A stretch of DNA of 64,000 nt from Enterococcus alishanensis. GTDB lineage: Bacteria > Bacillota > Bacilli > Lactobacillales > Enterococcaceae. A model generated the notes under the pieces. That model ran no database searches. It was not told where the DNA came from and saw only the letters and a list, made by a program, of their open reading frames with translations. The stretch is taken from contig NZ_JAHUZB010000003.1 of assembly GCF_019218635.1 (NCBI RefSeq), positions 1-64,000 on the forward strand. Reading direction: 5' to 3'. How positions within the stretch are numbered: position 1 is the first letter of the stretch; each line of letters opens with the position of its first letter. The translations under genes were made by a program, and so were the position numbers. Shown here one piece after another: positions 17,262-25,517 of the stretch.

Positions 17262-18243
17262 TGGTTTACTTTTATTTTCAAAGTAAACTCAATCATACTA
17301 TTTTAAGGTAAACTTTTATAATTGCAGTTTACTTTTTATTCTCCTTACAATCACTGCAGTAATTAAAAAATTGTTTACCTGATATTTTTGAGGTTTACTT
17401 TTTTATTGAAGTTTACTTTATTAAATTAAATAAGGTATACTCTTTTAATTTAGAGTATACCTTATTTTTTATATTTCGTTTACCTTAAATATTTGAAGTG
17501 TACTTTAAATATCATAATTAAGTTTACTTCTTTTATTTGAAGTTTACCTTTTATACTGAATTAAAGTTTACCCACATATATTAGGTTTACTTTATTTCAA
17601 TTGAAGTATACTCTTGATGTTTTATGATTAACTTTTTTAATTTAAAGTGTACTTTAAATTAAATTTTGAAGTATACTTTAAATGACTATTTTAGTTTACT
17701 TCATTTCTTTAATAGTTTACCTCTTTTATATAGAAGTTTACTTTATGATGATATAAAGTTATCCTAAAAGAATTTCAGTAAACTTTTCTATTTGATTGGG
17801 TAAACTTTTTAATAATTAAGTTAACCTCAAATAAAGCTTTTATATCAGTGTTTTAATTTAAAGTTTACCTTTTAGATATATATAAAGTTTACCTTTTGTT
17901 TAAATTATAGAGTATACTCTAAATATATAAAGTGTACTTAAAACGATTTATATAGGTTCACTTTTATATTCTAATAGAGTTTACCTATTTTATTTGAAGT
18001 ATACTTTTTTATTGTCATAAAAGTTTACTACAATTGTTTAAAAGTTTACTCTTTTTAATTAAAGTTTACCCATGTATCAAAGAGTATTCCTTAAATCTTT
18101 TCAGTATACTTTTTTAACTTTATTAAGGTTACTTTTAATATCTATTACAGTTTACCACAAAAAAAAAGTTGAAGTAAACTTTTACAAACGAACTATTATA
18201 TGGTAAACTTTATTTGAATATAAAATAGATTGGAGTTTACCTT
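17262..18243. repeat. Long iteron array upstream of parA (probable partition centromere)
   Basis: About 980 bp without genes, packed with degenerate copies of AAGTTTACTT. I count about 43 by eye, at a mean spacing near 22 bp (about two helical turns). Core variants are GTTTAC, GTATAC and GTGTAC. Most face right; a few (for example 17281, 17306, 17776, 18174) are inverted. The last copy lies between the GGAG and the ATG of parA, so the bound protein could also repress parA. Such arrays next to parA/parB act as plasmid centromeres or replication iterons. The direct role here is inferred. Confidence 0.85.
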
Positions 18244-19095
18244 ATGGCAAATAAGAAAGCTGAAACATATGTCGTTGGTAATTTTAAAGGTGGGGTAGGT
18301 AAATCTACCACTGTACAAATGCTCTCATTCGAGAGCGCCTATCAGACTGAACGAAAAACCTTAGTTATCGATTTGGATCCTCAGGGCAATACCAGTGACG
18401 TTTTAAAGTTAACTGCTGAGAATTTTGGTACCCACGATTTACCTGATGAATTCGACAATACGATTTGGGAAGCAGTTAGGGGCGGGGACATTAATGATTC
18501 CATTTACAATATCATCCCCAATTTGGATCTGATTCCTGCAAATATCTCTTTTTCTGATTTTCCAGATTACATGATCGAAAAGTATCCCTCTGATAAATTG
18601 GCTCAATTTCAGTATATGGAAAAGCTATTTGCGCCATTAAAAGATATTTATGATGTCATTTACATTGATGTACCACCGACAATTAGTACTTATTCAAATG
18701 CTGCTATGTATGTGGCTGAATACGTTATTGTCATCTTGCAAACCCAAGTAAAATCTCTAAAAGGGGCACAAAACTATATTGATTACATGAACTTTTTCAT
18801 TGAACAATACGATACTAGCCTAGAAGTGGTGGGTATTGTGCCTTTCATGATGCAAAAAAGAGACTCAGTTGACCAAGAAATCTATCATGCAGCCAGAGAT
18901 TTATACGGTAATCATTTATTAGACACCGTTGTCTTAAATCAAAGCCGTTTGAAACGATACGATGGCTCTGGTATTACTTATGAAATCAACAAAAACGGCA
19001 AAGTAGAGCAATGGGACCGTCGAGCTCATGAAGTTTTCTTGTCAATTTTAGATGAAATCGATCAACATCGTCGCTTACTAAGCGGTGAAGAGTAG
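18244..19095 (+). CDS. parA: ParA-type partition ATPase
   Basis: A 283-residue Walker-type ATPase of the ParA/Soj/MinD family. The deviant Walker A motif KGGVGKST is at residues 15-22, with the signature first lysine. The A' motif is LVIDLDPQGNTS near 40-52 and the B motif VIYIDVPPTIST near 138-149. There is no long N-terminal HTH extension, so it is of the short ParA type. It moves plasmid DNA by ATP-dependent nucleoid binding together with the downstream ParB-like protein (17 bp away) and the repeats at 17262-18243. Confidence 0.92.
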   Translation: MANKKAETYVVGNFKGGVGKSTTVQMLSFESAYQTERKTLVIDLDPQGNTSDVLKLTAENFGTHDLPDEFDNTIWEAVRGGDINDSIYNIIPNLDLIPANISFSDFPDYMIEKYPSDKLAQFQYMEKLFAPLKDIYDVIYIDVPPTISTYSNAAMYVAEYVIVILQTQVKSLKGAQNYIDYMNFFIEQYDTSLEVVGIVPFMMQKRDSVDQEIYHAARDLYGNHLLDTVVLNQSRLKRYDGSGITYEINKNGKVEQWDRRAHEVFLSILDEIDQHRRLLSGEE

Positions 19096-19111
19096 GGGAG
19101 GGGAGAGCTAA

Positions 19112-19642
19112 ATGGCAAAAAAAATGAAGCTAGACTCCCTTTTAACTGCCAACAAGAAGAATAAAGGGATCGAAAAAATGTCCCAGTATTCCAATGAGGA
19201 AAAGAAAGCACCTGCACCAAAGCCAACTTCAAAGGAATTATTGTCAGCAAAGAATATAGAAAACACCAGTAGCTTACGGGAAACGCACTTGCTGAATCAG
19301 CAAAAAGCACTTGCCCAGGAACAAAGAGCCAATCGAGAAAAGGGCACGCCTGCTAAAAGGGGACGCAAGCGCCAATATAATGATCCTCGAAAAAAAGCAC
19401 TCGAAATGCAAAAAATCTCTGCTCAAACAAAAATCCGACTACAAGGCTTGATTGATTCTAAATTTGACGGCTATACACCAGACAAAGTGATTGAATTTTT
19501 ATACGATTATTACTTAGAAAAAGAGTTGCTGCAAGACGACCGAATCTTCTTAAAACAAGTCGAAGATGCCGCGATGGAAGAGTATAAAGAGAAGCCTAAA
19601 TATCAGAAATTATTTGCTGAATTAGAAAATGATGAGAATTAA
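19112..19642 (+). CDS. Small ParB-like centromere-binding protein
   Basis: A 176-residue, highly charged protein. Residues 1-90 are disordered and Lys/Gln-rich. Residues 80-95 are basic (AKRGRKRQYND). Residues 97-150 are helical (KISAQTKIRLQGLIDSKFDG, TPDKVIEFLYDYYLEKEL), compatible with a small adaptor of RepC type rather than classical ParB. It follows parA by 16 bp with a GGGGAGGGGAG ribosome site. The same repeat motif occurs on both sides of the parA-parB pair, so this protein is the likely repeat-binding adaptor. That assignment rests on context, as in the repB-repC pairs of RepA_N plasmids. Confidence 0.65.
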   Translation: MAKKMKLDSLLTANKKNKGIEKMSQYSNEEKKAPAPKPTSKELLSAKNIENTSSLRETHLLNQQKALAQEQRANREKGTPAKRGRKRQYNDPRKKALEMQKISAQTKIRLQGLIDSKFDGYTPDKVIEFLYDYYLEKELLQDDRIFLKQVEDAAMEEYKEKPKYQKLFAELENDEN

Positions 19643-19646
19643 TTAC

Positions 19647-19700
19647 AAAAAAAGTAAACCGCAAAACCTTCTTTTAAGAGGTTTGCGGTTTACTTTTTTT
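19647..19700. terminator. Long-stem terminator of parAB that includes iteron sequence
   Basis: AAAGTAAACCGCAAAACCTT pairs with AAGAGGTTTGCGGTTTACTTT around CTTTT. A runs and T runs flank both sides, so it may work in both directions. The arms contain AGTAAAC/GTTTACT, the array motif. Confidence 0.8.
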
Positions 19701-20040
19701 ATCTTTGCACTTTATTTTAAGTTTACTTTTATTACTTTTGAAACTTGATTTAAAGTTTACTTTTTGAATAAGGGGATTCTGCCTTGTCCTGTGGATAATT
19801 CAATTATAGATAGCGACTCACCAATATTTTTCCACAAAAGACCTTTTTAAAAAACTTTTTTTTCTTTTATTTAAGTTTACTTTATTGAAAGATTTAAAAG
19901 ATTTTAGGGTTAACTTAAATTATCTTTAAACAATTAATAAAGTTTACTTCATTCATCTTTGAAACTTTTATAAAAGTTTACCCTAAAAAAAGATGTTCAT
20001 AAATTGCTTTACAATAGGCTTTATTTCGATTATTCTAAAT
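19701..20040. repeat. Second iteron cluster with DnaA boxes (candidate origin region)
   Basis: AT-rich stretch with six or so further AAGTTTACTT-like copies (near 19719, 19753, 19873, 19908, 19939 and 19974). A perfect DnaA box TGTGGATAA lies at 19790-19798, and a one-mismatch inverted copy TTTTCCACA at 19828-19836. Iterons, DnaA boxes and AT-richness next to rep are what a theta origin shows. In characterised RepA_N plasmids the origin lies inside rep, so this region may be the partition or control part instead. Confidence 0.6.
20008..20036 (+). promoter_or_regulatory. Candidate rep promoter
   Basis: TTTACA (20008-20013), a 17-bp spacer and TATTCT (20031-20036). It would give a rep leader of about 245 nt that includes all three TTGGCG hairpins. 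Confidence 0.45.
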
Positions 20041-20044
20041 GCGT

Positions 20045-20184
20045 AAAGAAAAAAAGAGTTCAAAGATTTGGCGATCTTCAAACTCTTCGGTGAATGATGT
20101 TAATTTGGCGATTAACATATTCAGTAGTCAAAATAGATTGTTTAAATCCTAAAGATTAGTGAAAATTTGGCGTTCTCCTAATCT
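20045..20184 (-). ncRNA. Candidate antisense RNA for rep copy control (three CGCCAA-loop hairpins)
   Basis: Three stem-loops lie in tandem. Hairpin 1, 20054-20087: stem 7 + 5 bp, loop exactly TTGGCG at 20068-20073. Hairpin 2, 20091-20123: stem 5 + 8 bp with one bulge, loop TTGGCG at 20105-20110. Hairpin 3, 20153-20184: interrupted stem, loop TTTGGCG at 20166-20172. On the minus strand a promoter lies just upstream (20191-20219) and hairpin 1 is followed by TTTTTTTCTTT, making a good intrinsic terminator. A transcript of about 140 nt is thus defined, complementary to the rep leader. UUGG in the sense loops is a YUNR U-turn, the kissing motif of antisense-controlled replicons. The antisense role is inferred. 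Confidence 0.65.
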
Positions 20185-20190
20185 CTATTT

Positions 20191-20219
20191 AGTATACCAC
20201 AAATTTACTCAAATCTCAA
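20191..20219 (-). promoter_or_regulatory. Promoter of the candidate antisense RNA
   Basis: On the minus strand TTGAGA, a 17-bp spacer and TATACT (20191-20196), with TGG before the -10 (extended TGnTATACT). Start expected near 20184, at the foot of hairpin 3. Confidence 0.65.
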
Positions 20220-20290
20220 TCACCTCAGACTATTGAACCACGAAGTTTCACCAACTTTTTCTTAAGTTTTCCTAGAGAAAGGTGAGTATT

Positions 20291-21301
20291 ATGAATAGTC
20301 TTACATCAACATTTATGACCGCAGATAATCTGCCCAACAGCAATTTTTTACCAATTGATTTTAATTTTTTAAATAATCCACAATATGCCGATCTATCGAT
20401 TGAGGCAATCTTTTTGCATGCTCTTTATACCCAGCGTATGACTTGCAGTATCCACAATAGTTTGCAAGATGGCAGCTGGCTGGATGAAGAAAAAATTCCC
20501 TTTATTTACTATAGTAATGCAGAAGTATCCGAGGTTTTAAGAATTTCTGAGCGAAAAGTGACAACTTTACGAAACCAATTGGCTGAACTTGGCTTAATTA
20601 AAGTGGTTCGTCATGGTTTAAAAAATTATCGGATTTATGTGGCGAATCCAAAAGCTCCTGCAGAAGGGACCGTCATGAAATTTACTTTCAAAAATTATCG
20701 CGCCCCGCAAACTGTGGATAAATCACGAGACGCAAAATCTGCTAGCACCAGTTCGCAAAATTTGCCGATAAGTACAAGTAAACAACTAGTAAAAACAACA
20801 AATAAAACAAGTGAAACAGACGTAGCGCCTAAAAAATTACAGCAACCTGTGGATAAAGAAGCCGCTTTGCTGGCTGGTTTACAGGCTCGTTATGCTCATT
20901 TAATCCCTGAGACAGCCTTTATGCGCTTTTTGCCTTTTTGTGATAATCGCTATCTCAAAGCCAAAAAATTCGTTGATTTAATCTTTAAAGCTAAATATGT
21001 AGCTAATCAACAATTTATTAAAGCTGGATTACCGCCAGAAGCAGAGGCTTTAACTTTTGAAAACAATCCTTATTTTAAAAACGGCTTACCTGATGCTATA
21101 GCAAAAGCCTGTGAACAAATCTATCGTTATGGCAATGTTTCTCAACCAGAAGCGTTCTTCTTTAGCTTTTTGAAAGGTTTCTTTGTGGAAAAAATCCGTC
21201 AGTTTCTAGTGGACAGTTATGAGGTGAATGACCACCTGGCTGCTACTTTGGAACGGGTAGAAAATTTTCAGAAAAGGAAAGTTTTAGTAAAATCCGCTTG
21301 A
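20291..21301 (+). CDS. repA: RepA_N-type replication initiator
   Basis: I prefer the ATG at 20291, six bases after AAAGGTG. A GTG at 20282 overlaps the ribosome site. The protein is about 336 residues. Residues 15-125 form the conserved RepA_N domain: FLPIDFNFLNNPQYADLS, EAIFLHALYTQRM, IPFIYYSNAEVSEVLRISER and a winged helix with KVTTLRNQLAELGLIKVVRHG. Residues 135-195 are a variable Ser/Thr/Lys linker, and the C-terminal part is host-specific. Such initiators start theta replication of enterococcal and staphylococcal plasmids, including megaplasmids. The full set rep, parA and parB with control RNA makes a working replicon likely. Confidence 0.85.
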   Translation: MNSLTSTFMTADNLPNSNFLPIDFNFLNNPQYADLSIEAIFLHALYTQRMTCSIHNSLQDGSWLDEEKIPFIYYSNAEVSEVLRISERKVTTLRNQLAELGLIKVVRHGLKNYRIYVANPKAPAEGTVMKFTFKNYRAPQTVDKSRDAKSASTSSQNLPISTSKQLVKTTNKTSETDVAPKKLQQPVDKEAALLAGLQARYAHLIPETAFMRFLPFCDNRYLKAKKFVDLIFKAKYVANQQFIKAGLPPEAEALTFENNPYFKNGLPDAIAKACEQIYRYGNVSQPEAFFFSFLKGFFVEKIRQFLVDSYEVNDHLAATLERVENFQKRKVLVKSA

Positions 21302-21388
21302 TTTTCTGAAAAAAACCCGTAATTTAGCTACTAATCATGGCAAGCTTTGATATAATGTAACAGAGTCTATGTTGAAAGGTATTTATTT

Positions 21389-22678
21389 ATGGATAATTTT
21401 AAGTTACGTTACTTTGCCTATAGTGGGCTATTTGGGCTGGCTTGTGGGGCAGTGATTGGACTATTTTTAAGTATTGTCACCTTGTGTCACAATTTTATTT
21501 GGGATTATATTCCCGGTCTAATCAATGATCCGGCGTTGTATCCTTTACTAATCTGTTTGATTGGTGGGGGACTGGTGGGAATGTTTGCCCAACGTTTTAA
21601 AGCCTACCCTCGTTCGATCAATGAAACATTGTCGGAGTTTTATAGTCGGGATCGAGTGGATTATAAACAAGGTCAGATTTGGAAGAATGCCGCTGCTGGC
21701 TTTTTGATTTTATTATTTGGAGCAAGTGTCGGACCAGAAGCTGCTTTGATTGCGATTGTGGCAGGCTTATTGACTTTTGCGGCTGACCGGATTGGTTTTG
21801 TTTCGGAATACCGAGAAGAGTTGCTAGAGTTCGGTGTTGGAACGACTTTGGGAATCATTTTCATGGCGCCTTTGTTTGGGATTGGCCGGACATTGGAGGC
21901 TGATGATTGGCGAAATTTAACTGAAAGTCGCTTGAAGCGCTATGTGATTTATATTTTCACGACCTTTGCCGGGTTTTTAGGTTATCTTCTGATGAATCAA
22001 TTGCTGCCAGGACAAGAACAAGTTTTTGCGATCCGCAGCATGGATAATGGGATTACATGGCAAGGATTATTACTGATTGCGCCGATGATCGTTTTAGGCG
22101 CTTTATTCGGACAGTTTTTTATATTTGCGCAAGAAAAAGCGGAAAAATTTAACCGCCGGATCAAGAATCCGTTGCCGTTAGCTATTTTAGCTGGATTTAT
22201 TTTCGGCTTAGTGGGCGTCTTTGCACCGAATTTATTATTTTCTGGTGAGCATACTTTATTATCTTTTACTCGTCAGGCTGAAAATTTAAGCTTTGTGATG
22301 CTGTTGATAATGGCATTAGGGAAAGTTACTTTGACTATGATGTCTTTGGCATTTAATTGGCGGGGTGGAACTATTTTCCCAATGATTTTTGCCAGTGTCG
22401 CTTTTGGATTAGCACTTACCAATCTTTTGCCCTACTCTGAAGGTCTGTTAGTGGCGATTTTTACTGCTGCAAGTTGTGCAATAATCTTGCGTCAACCCTT
22501 TGCGGTTGCGTGTTTGTTCCTCCTATTGTTTCCCGTGGAACTTTTTTTATGGATCTGGTTAGCTGGTTATGCAGCCACCGTTTTCATGCGTCATTTACCC
22601 TTTGGAAAAAAAGCACCAGTTAGCCGTCGAATTGCGGATAGTCAAACAAATGGCAATCGCAGACGTAGCCGCAGATAA
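21389..22678 (+). CDS. ClC-family ion channel/transporter-like protein
   Basis: A 429-residue polytopic protein of the voltage-gated chloride channel superfamily (YfeO-like branch). About ten hydrophobic segments are present. The segment GASVGPEAALIAIVAGLL (near residues 110-127) stands where ClC transporters carry the G(K/R)EGP selectivity motif, with Val replacing the basic residue. A later WRGGTIFPMIFASVAFG corresponds to the GxFxP region. No CBS domains. The ion and direction cannot be assigned. The start ATG follows GAAAGG, and a TATAAT lies at 21351-21356. Confidence 0.75.
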   Translation: MDNFKLRYFAYSGLFGLACGAVIGLFLSIVTLCHNFIWDYIPGLINDPALYPLLICLIGGGLVGMFAQRFKAYPRSINETLSEFYSRDRVDYKQGQIWKNAAAGFLILLFGASVGPEAALIAIVAGLLTFAADRIGFVSEYREELLEFGVGTTLGIIFMAPLFGIGRTLEADDWRNLTESRLKRYVIYIFTTFAGFLGYLLMNQLLPGQEQVFAIRSMDNGITWQGLLLIAPMIVLGALFGQFFIFAQEKAEKFNRRIKNPLPLAILAGFIFGLVGVFAPNLLFSGEHTLLSFTRQAENLSFVMLLIMALGKVTLTMMSLAFNWRGGTIFPMIFASVAFGLALTNLLPYSEGLLVAIFTAASCAIILRQPFAVACLFLLLFPVELFLWIWLAGYAATVFMRHLPFGKKAPVSRRIADSQTNGNRRRSRR

Positions 22679-22686
22679 TTTTTTGA

Positions 22687-22721
22687 AACGATTTTCGCTT
22701 TTAGCGGGAGTCGTTTTTTTT
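22687..22721 (+). terminator. Intrinsic terminator of the ClC-like gene
   Basis: ACGATTTTCGCT pairs with AGCGGGAGTCGT (G-U pairs included) and runs into eight T. Confidence 0.8.
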
Positions 22722-22832
22722 GTAGATTAAAAAATTTACTTAAAAACTGTGGTGATTTTCTCAGAAAAATTTGATACGCTTATTTGTGGAAGCGTTTTTG
22801 TTTTCAAAAATAAAAGCAAAGAAGGTATGAAA

Positions 22833-23900
22833 ATGAACGAGGAAAAGATTCGCGCGTATTTAGCTCAAGAAAAAATTGATGGCTTCTTTTTGGCCAAACG
22901 GGTGAACATTCGCTTTGCCAGCGGTTGGACTGGTGATGATTCCTACATGTTGATTACACAAGATGGATTGTATTTTTTAACTGATCCCCGTTACACAGAA
23001 CAAGCAGCAAAAGAAGTGCCTAACTATGAAATTATTAACTGGCGCTTGCCTGGACGTACGGTAGGAGATACGGTAGCTGATTTGGCAGAAAAACACAATA
23101 TTAAATCAATTGCCTTTGAAGCCGATCATTTAACTTATGACATGTATGCTGATTTTTCTAGTAAAGTTAAAAGTGAACTGGTGCAAGCAGGCGGCGTGAT
23201 TGATCGGATGCGGGTGGTTAAATCACCAGAAGAAATCCAATATATGCGCAATGCTTGTGAAATCTCATGTCGGGCATTTTATCGTATTTTAGAAGATATC
23301 CAAGTTGGGGTAACGGAAAAAGAATTGGCAGCTAAACTTTCTATGTACATGGTGCAAGAAGGGGCCGACACACAACCTTACGGTAACATTTTAATTTCTG
23401 GCGCAAATACGTCATTGCTTCATGGCATTCCTTCTGAAAAAGCGATTGAATACGGCGATTTTGTTTTGATGGATTATGGTTGTCAGTTTAATGGCTACAT
23501 GTCAGATATGACGCGGACAGTCGTTGTCGGCAAAGCTACAGAAAAACAGCGAGATGTCTATGAATATGAAAAACGCAGCTTAGAAGCGTCGTTAGAGGTC
23601 TTAAAAGCGGGTGTACCGGTGCGGGATGTTTATCGTGCGTCGTTAGAACCTTTGAAAGACACTGACTACATTCCATATACTTATGGCAACATCGGTCACT
23701 CGATTGGTTTGTTTGTTCATGAATTGCCTTATTTGGCAGAACAATATGATGATGTCTTAGATGAAAATTCTGTAATGACAGTTGAACCAGGAATTTATAT
23801 TCCTGATTGGGGCGGCGTCCGGATTGAAGACCAAGTGCTAATCACTAAAGATGGTTACGAAAATATGATTAGCGTACCGCATGATTTGATTGAATTATAG
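22833..23900 (+). CDS. M24 Xaa-Pro aminopeptidase/dipeptidase
   Basis: About 355 residues from the ATG at 22833, eight bases after GAAGG. An ATG at 22827 is too close and the far upstream in-frame ATG at 22749 has no ribosome site. The N-terminal half is a creatinase-like domain. The C-terminal pita-bread domain carries the two-metal site: Asp in VLMDYGCQF, Asp in SDMTRTV, His in GNIGHSIGLFVHE, Glu in MTVEPGIY and Glu in GVRIEDQV. It removes residues next to proline from peptides. This is the first of two M24 peptidases within 3.5 kb, and it may feed proline to the reductase operon at 50 kb. Confidence 0.88.
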   Translation: MNEEKIRAYLAQEKIDGFFLAKRVNIRFASGWTGDDSYMLITQDGLYFLTDPRYTEQAAKEVPNYEIINWRLPGRTVGDTVADLAEKHNIKSIAFEADHLTYDMYADFSSKVKSELVQAGGVIDRMRVVKSPEEIQYMRNACEISCRAFYRILEDIQVGVTEKELAAKLSMYMVQEGADTQPYGNILISGANTSLLHGIPSEKAIEYGDFVLMDYGCQFNGYMSDMTRTVVVGKATEKQRDVYEYEKRSLEASLEVLKAGVPVRDVYRASLEPLKDTDYIPYTYGNIGHSIGLFVHELPYLAEQYDDVLDENSVMTVEPGIYIPDWGGVRIEDQVLITKDGYENMISVPHDLIEL

Positions 23901-23922
23901 GAACTAAATAAGCTATACTACA

Positions 23923-23957
23923 AGGGGCTAACTCAACACGAGGGAGCCCCTATCTTT
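23923..23957 (+). terminator. Probable terminator of the first M24 peptidase gene
   Basis: GGGGCT and AGCCCC around a 16-base loop, followed by a weak TATCTTT tract. Confidence 0.5.
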
Positions 23958-23960
23958 ATG

Positions 23961-24113
23961 CCAGTTCTACTTGGCGTATTTTGCCTTAGTAGAATGGTAT
24001 GCGTACTGAAAATCAATTAAATTTTTGTAAAAAAATTATTCCTACGTATGAAATAGCTGCCAGTTCTACTTAGCGTATTTCGCCTTAGTAGAATGGTATG
24101 CGTACTGAAAATC
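23961..24113 (+). repeat. Two 54-bp direct copies, each a hairpin
   Basis: CCAGTTCTACTTGGCGTATT... at 23961-24014 recurs at 24060-24113 with only two substitutions, offset 99 bp. Within each copy CCA-TTCTACT pairs with AGTAGAA-TGG around a GC-rich loop. They lie between the peptidase and the exporter genes. Function unknown. Confidence 0.75.
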
Positions 24114-24178
24114 TAGTAAAATTCTGGTAAAAACGAACCAGATTAAAAATACATAGAAACAATAAAGGAGGTTTGGTC

Positions 24179-24943
24179 ATGGAAATGAGCGAGCAGGAGC
24201 GTTTTGATTTTGTTTATGATATTGGAGAAACGCTTTTGGAAAATGGTGCTGAGATTAAACGGATTGAAACCACCATTCGCCATGTGGCGGAGGCTTTAGA
24301 GCTGAAGGAATTTGATAGTTTTGTATTAATAAATGGCATTTTCATGACGGCCCGTTTAAAAGATCAAACGGTGCAGGCTAAGGTGCGGGATGTGCCGATA
24401 TCGCCGATTAATTTAGGGCGGATTGAACAGATTAATACTTTGTCGCGACGGATTAAAGAAAATAAATTGACACCTTTTGAGGCGCGGGCGCGTTTAGAGG
24501 AAATCAAAGCGGAAAATTTTGCCTCGACACCTTTAAAGATAGCTGCTTATGGCATGGGCAGTGCCAGCTTTTGCTATATCTTTGGTGGGACAGTTTGGGG
24601 TTCATTGGGCGCCTTTTTCTTAGGGCTGGTCTTGGCTTGCTTCATGCTGTATTTGGTGCCGAAATTTCAGATGTCTAGCATTATCTCAAATATTACTGGT
24701 GGTTTTTTAGTGACGGTTTTGGCAGGGATTTTGGTGGCTGTTTTTCCTACCTTACGTTTAACGCCTTTAGTTTCTGGCGGGATCATTTCTTTGTTGCCTG
24801 GGGTAGCGGTCGTCAACGGAATTCGCTATTTATTTGATGGTGATTACAGTTCTGGCTGGGGTCAAATGATTAATGCAGTGATTACCGCTTTGTGTGTGTC
24901 GATGGGCGTTGGTCTGGTTTTATCAGTGCTTAATATTTTTTAA
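24179..24943 (+). CDS. Threonine/serine exporter family protein, large subunit (ThrE N-terminal/DUF1212)
   Basis: About 254 residues from the ATG at 24179, seven bases after AAAGGAGG. The cytoplasmic N-terminal half (residues 1-115) has the DUF1212 signature (ETLLENGAEIKRIETTI, then NGIFMTAR). Five hydrophobic segments follow. In this family the large and small halves pair to make a ThrE-like amino acid exporter. Its partner starts 25 bp downstream. The substrate is not determined by sequence; threonine/serine is the family default. Confidence 0.85.
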   Translation: MEMSEQERFDFVYDIGETLLENGAEIKRIETTIRHVAEALELKEFDSFVLINGIFMTARLKDQTVQAKVRDVPISPINLGRIEQINTLSRRIKENKLTPFEARARLEEIKAENFASTPLKIAAYGMGSASFCYIFGGTVWGSLGAFFLGLVLACFMLYLVPKFQMSSIISNITGGFLVTVLAGILVAVFPTLRLTPLVSGGIISLLPGVAVVNGIRYLFDGDYSSGWGQMINAVITALCVSMGVGLVLSVLNIF

Positions 24944-24967
24944 AAATTTTACGGAGGAGATGCCAGC

Positions 24968-25420
24968 ATGAATCCTTTTTTTCAAATTTTAACTGGTTTT
25001 TTAGGGACTGTTTCTTTTGCTATTTTGTTTGAAGTGCCGAAAAAATATTATATTTGGTGCGGGACGATTGGGGCGATTGGCTGGGGGATTTATTTGGCCT
25101 TTATGCATTTTGTTAATGCGCCGATTGCTGCGACTTTTGTGGCTTCTTTGGCTTTAATCTACTTGTCGCGAGAAGCGTCTTTTGCTTTGCGGGCACCAGT
25201 GACTATCTTTTTAATCTGCGGAATTTTCTGTTTAGTGCCAGGATTGGGGATTTATAATTTTACTTACAATTTCTTTATTGGTGATTCGATCGAGGCTGCA
25301 CAAATTGGTGTTCAAGTCTTGAAAATCGCTATCGCCATTTCGTTAGGAATCTCTGTTGGCTATGAACTATCGCCAAATTGTTTTTACTCTTATCATCGAA
25401 GAAAAAAATTAGCAGAATAA
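24968..25420 (+). CDS. Threonine/serine exporter family protein, small subunit (DUF3815)
   Basis: A 150-residue membrane protein with four to five hydrophobic segments. It corresponds to the C-terminal half of ThrE: the EVPKKYYIWCGTIGAIGWG and FCLVPGLGIYNFTY segments are typical. The ATG follows ACGGAGG. It forms a two-gene operon with the large subunit. The bases here are G/T-rich, as in the partner gene. Confidence 0.85.
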   Translation: MNPFFQILTGFLGTVSFAILFEVPKKYYIWCGTIGAIGWGIYLAFMHFVNAPIAATFVASLALIYLSREASFALRAPVTIFLICGIFCLVPGLGIYNFTYNFFIGDSIEAAQIGVQVLKIAIAISLGISVGYELSPNCFYSYHRRKKLAE

Positions 25421-25481
25421 ATTTTTGTAGTAGATGTTCTATAACAGTTCTTTTTTTAGAATAAAAATAATGAGAAAATGC

Positions 25482-25517
25482 AACCTTCAGGAAAAAAAAG
25501 TTCTGAAGGTTTTTTGT
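25482..25517 (+). terminator. Intrinsic terminator of the exporter pair
   Basis: A perfect stem, AACCTTCAG and CTGAAGGTT, followed by TTTTTTGTT. Confidence 0.88.

Noticed and set aside
17262-18243. CRISPR array
   Set aside because: The repeats are short, degenerate and in varied spacing without unique 30-bp spacers; they are iterons.
19062-19310. 82-codon minus-strand open frame across the parA-parB junction
   Set aside because: It overlaps the end of parA and the start of parB, both of which have good support.
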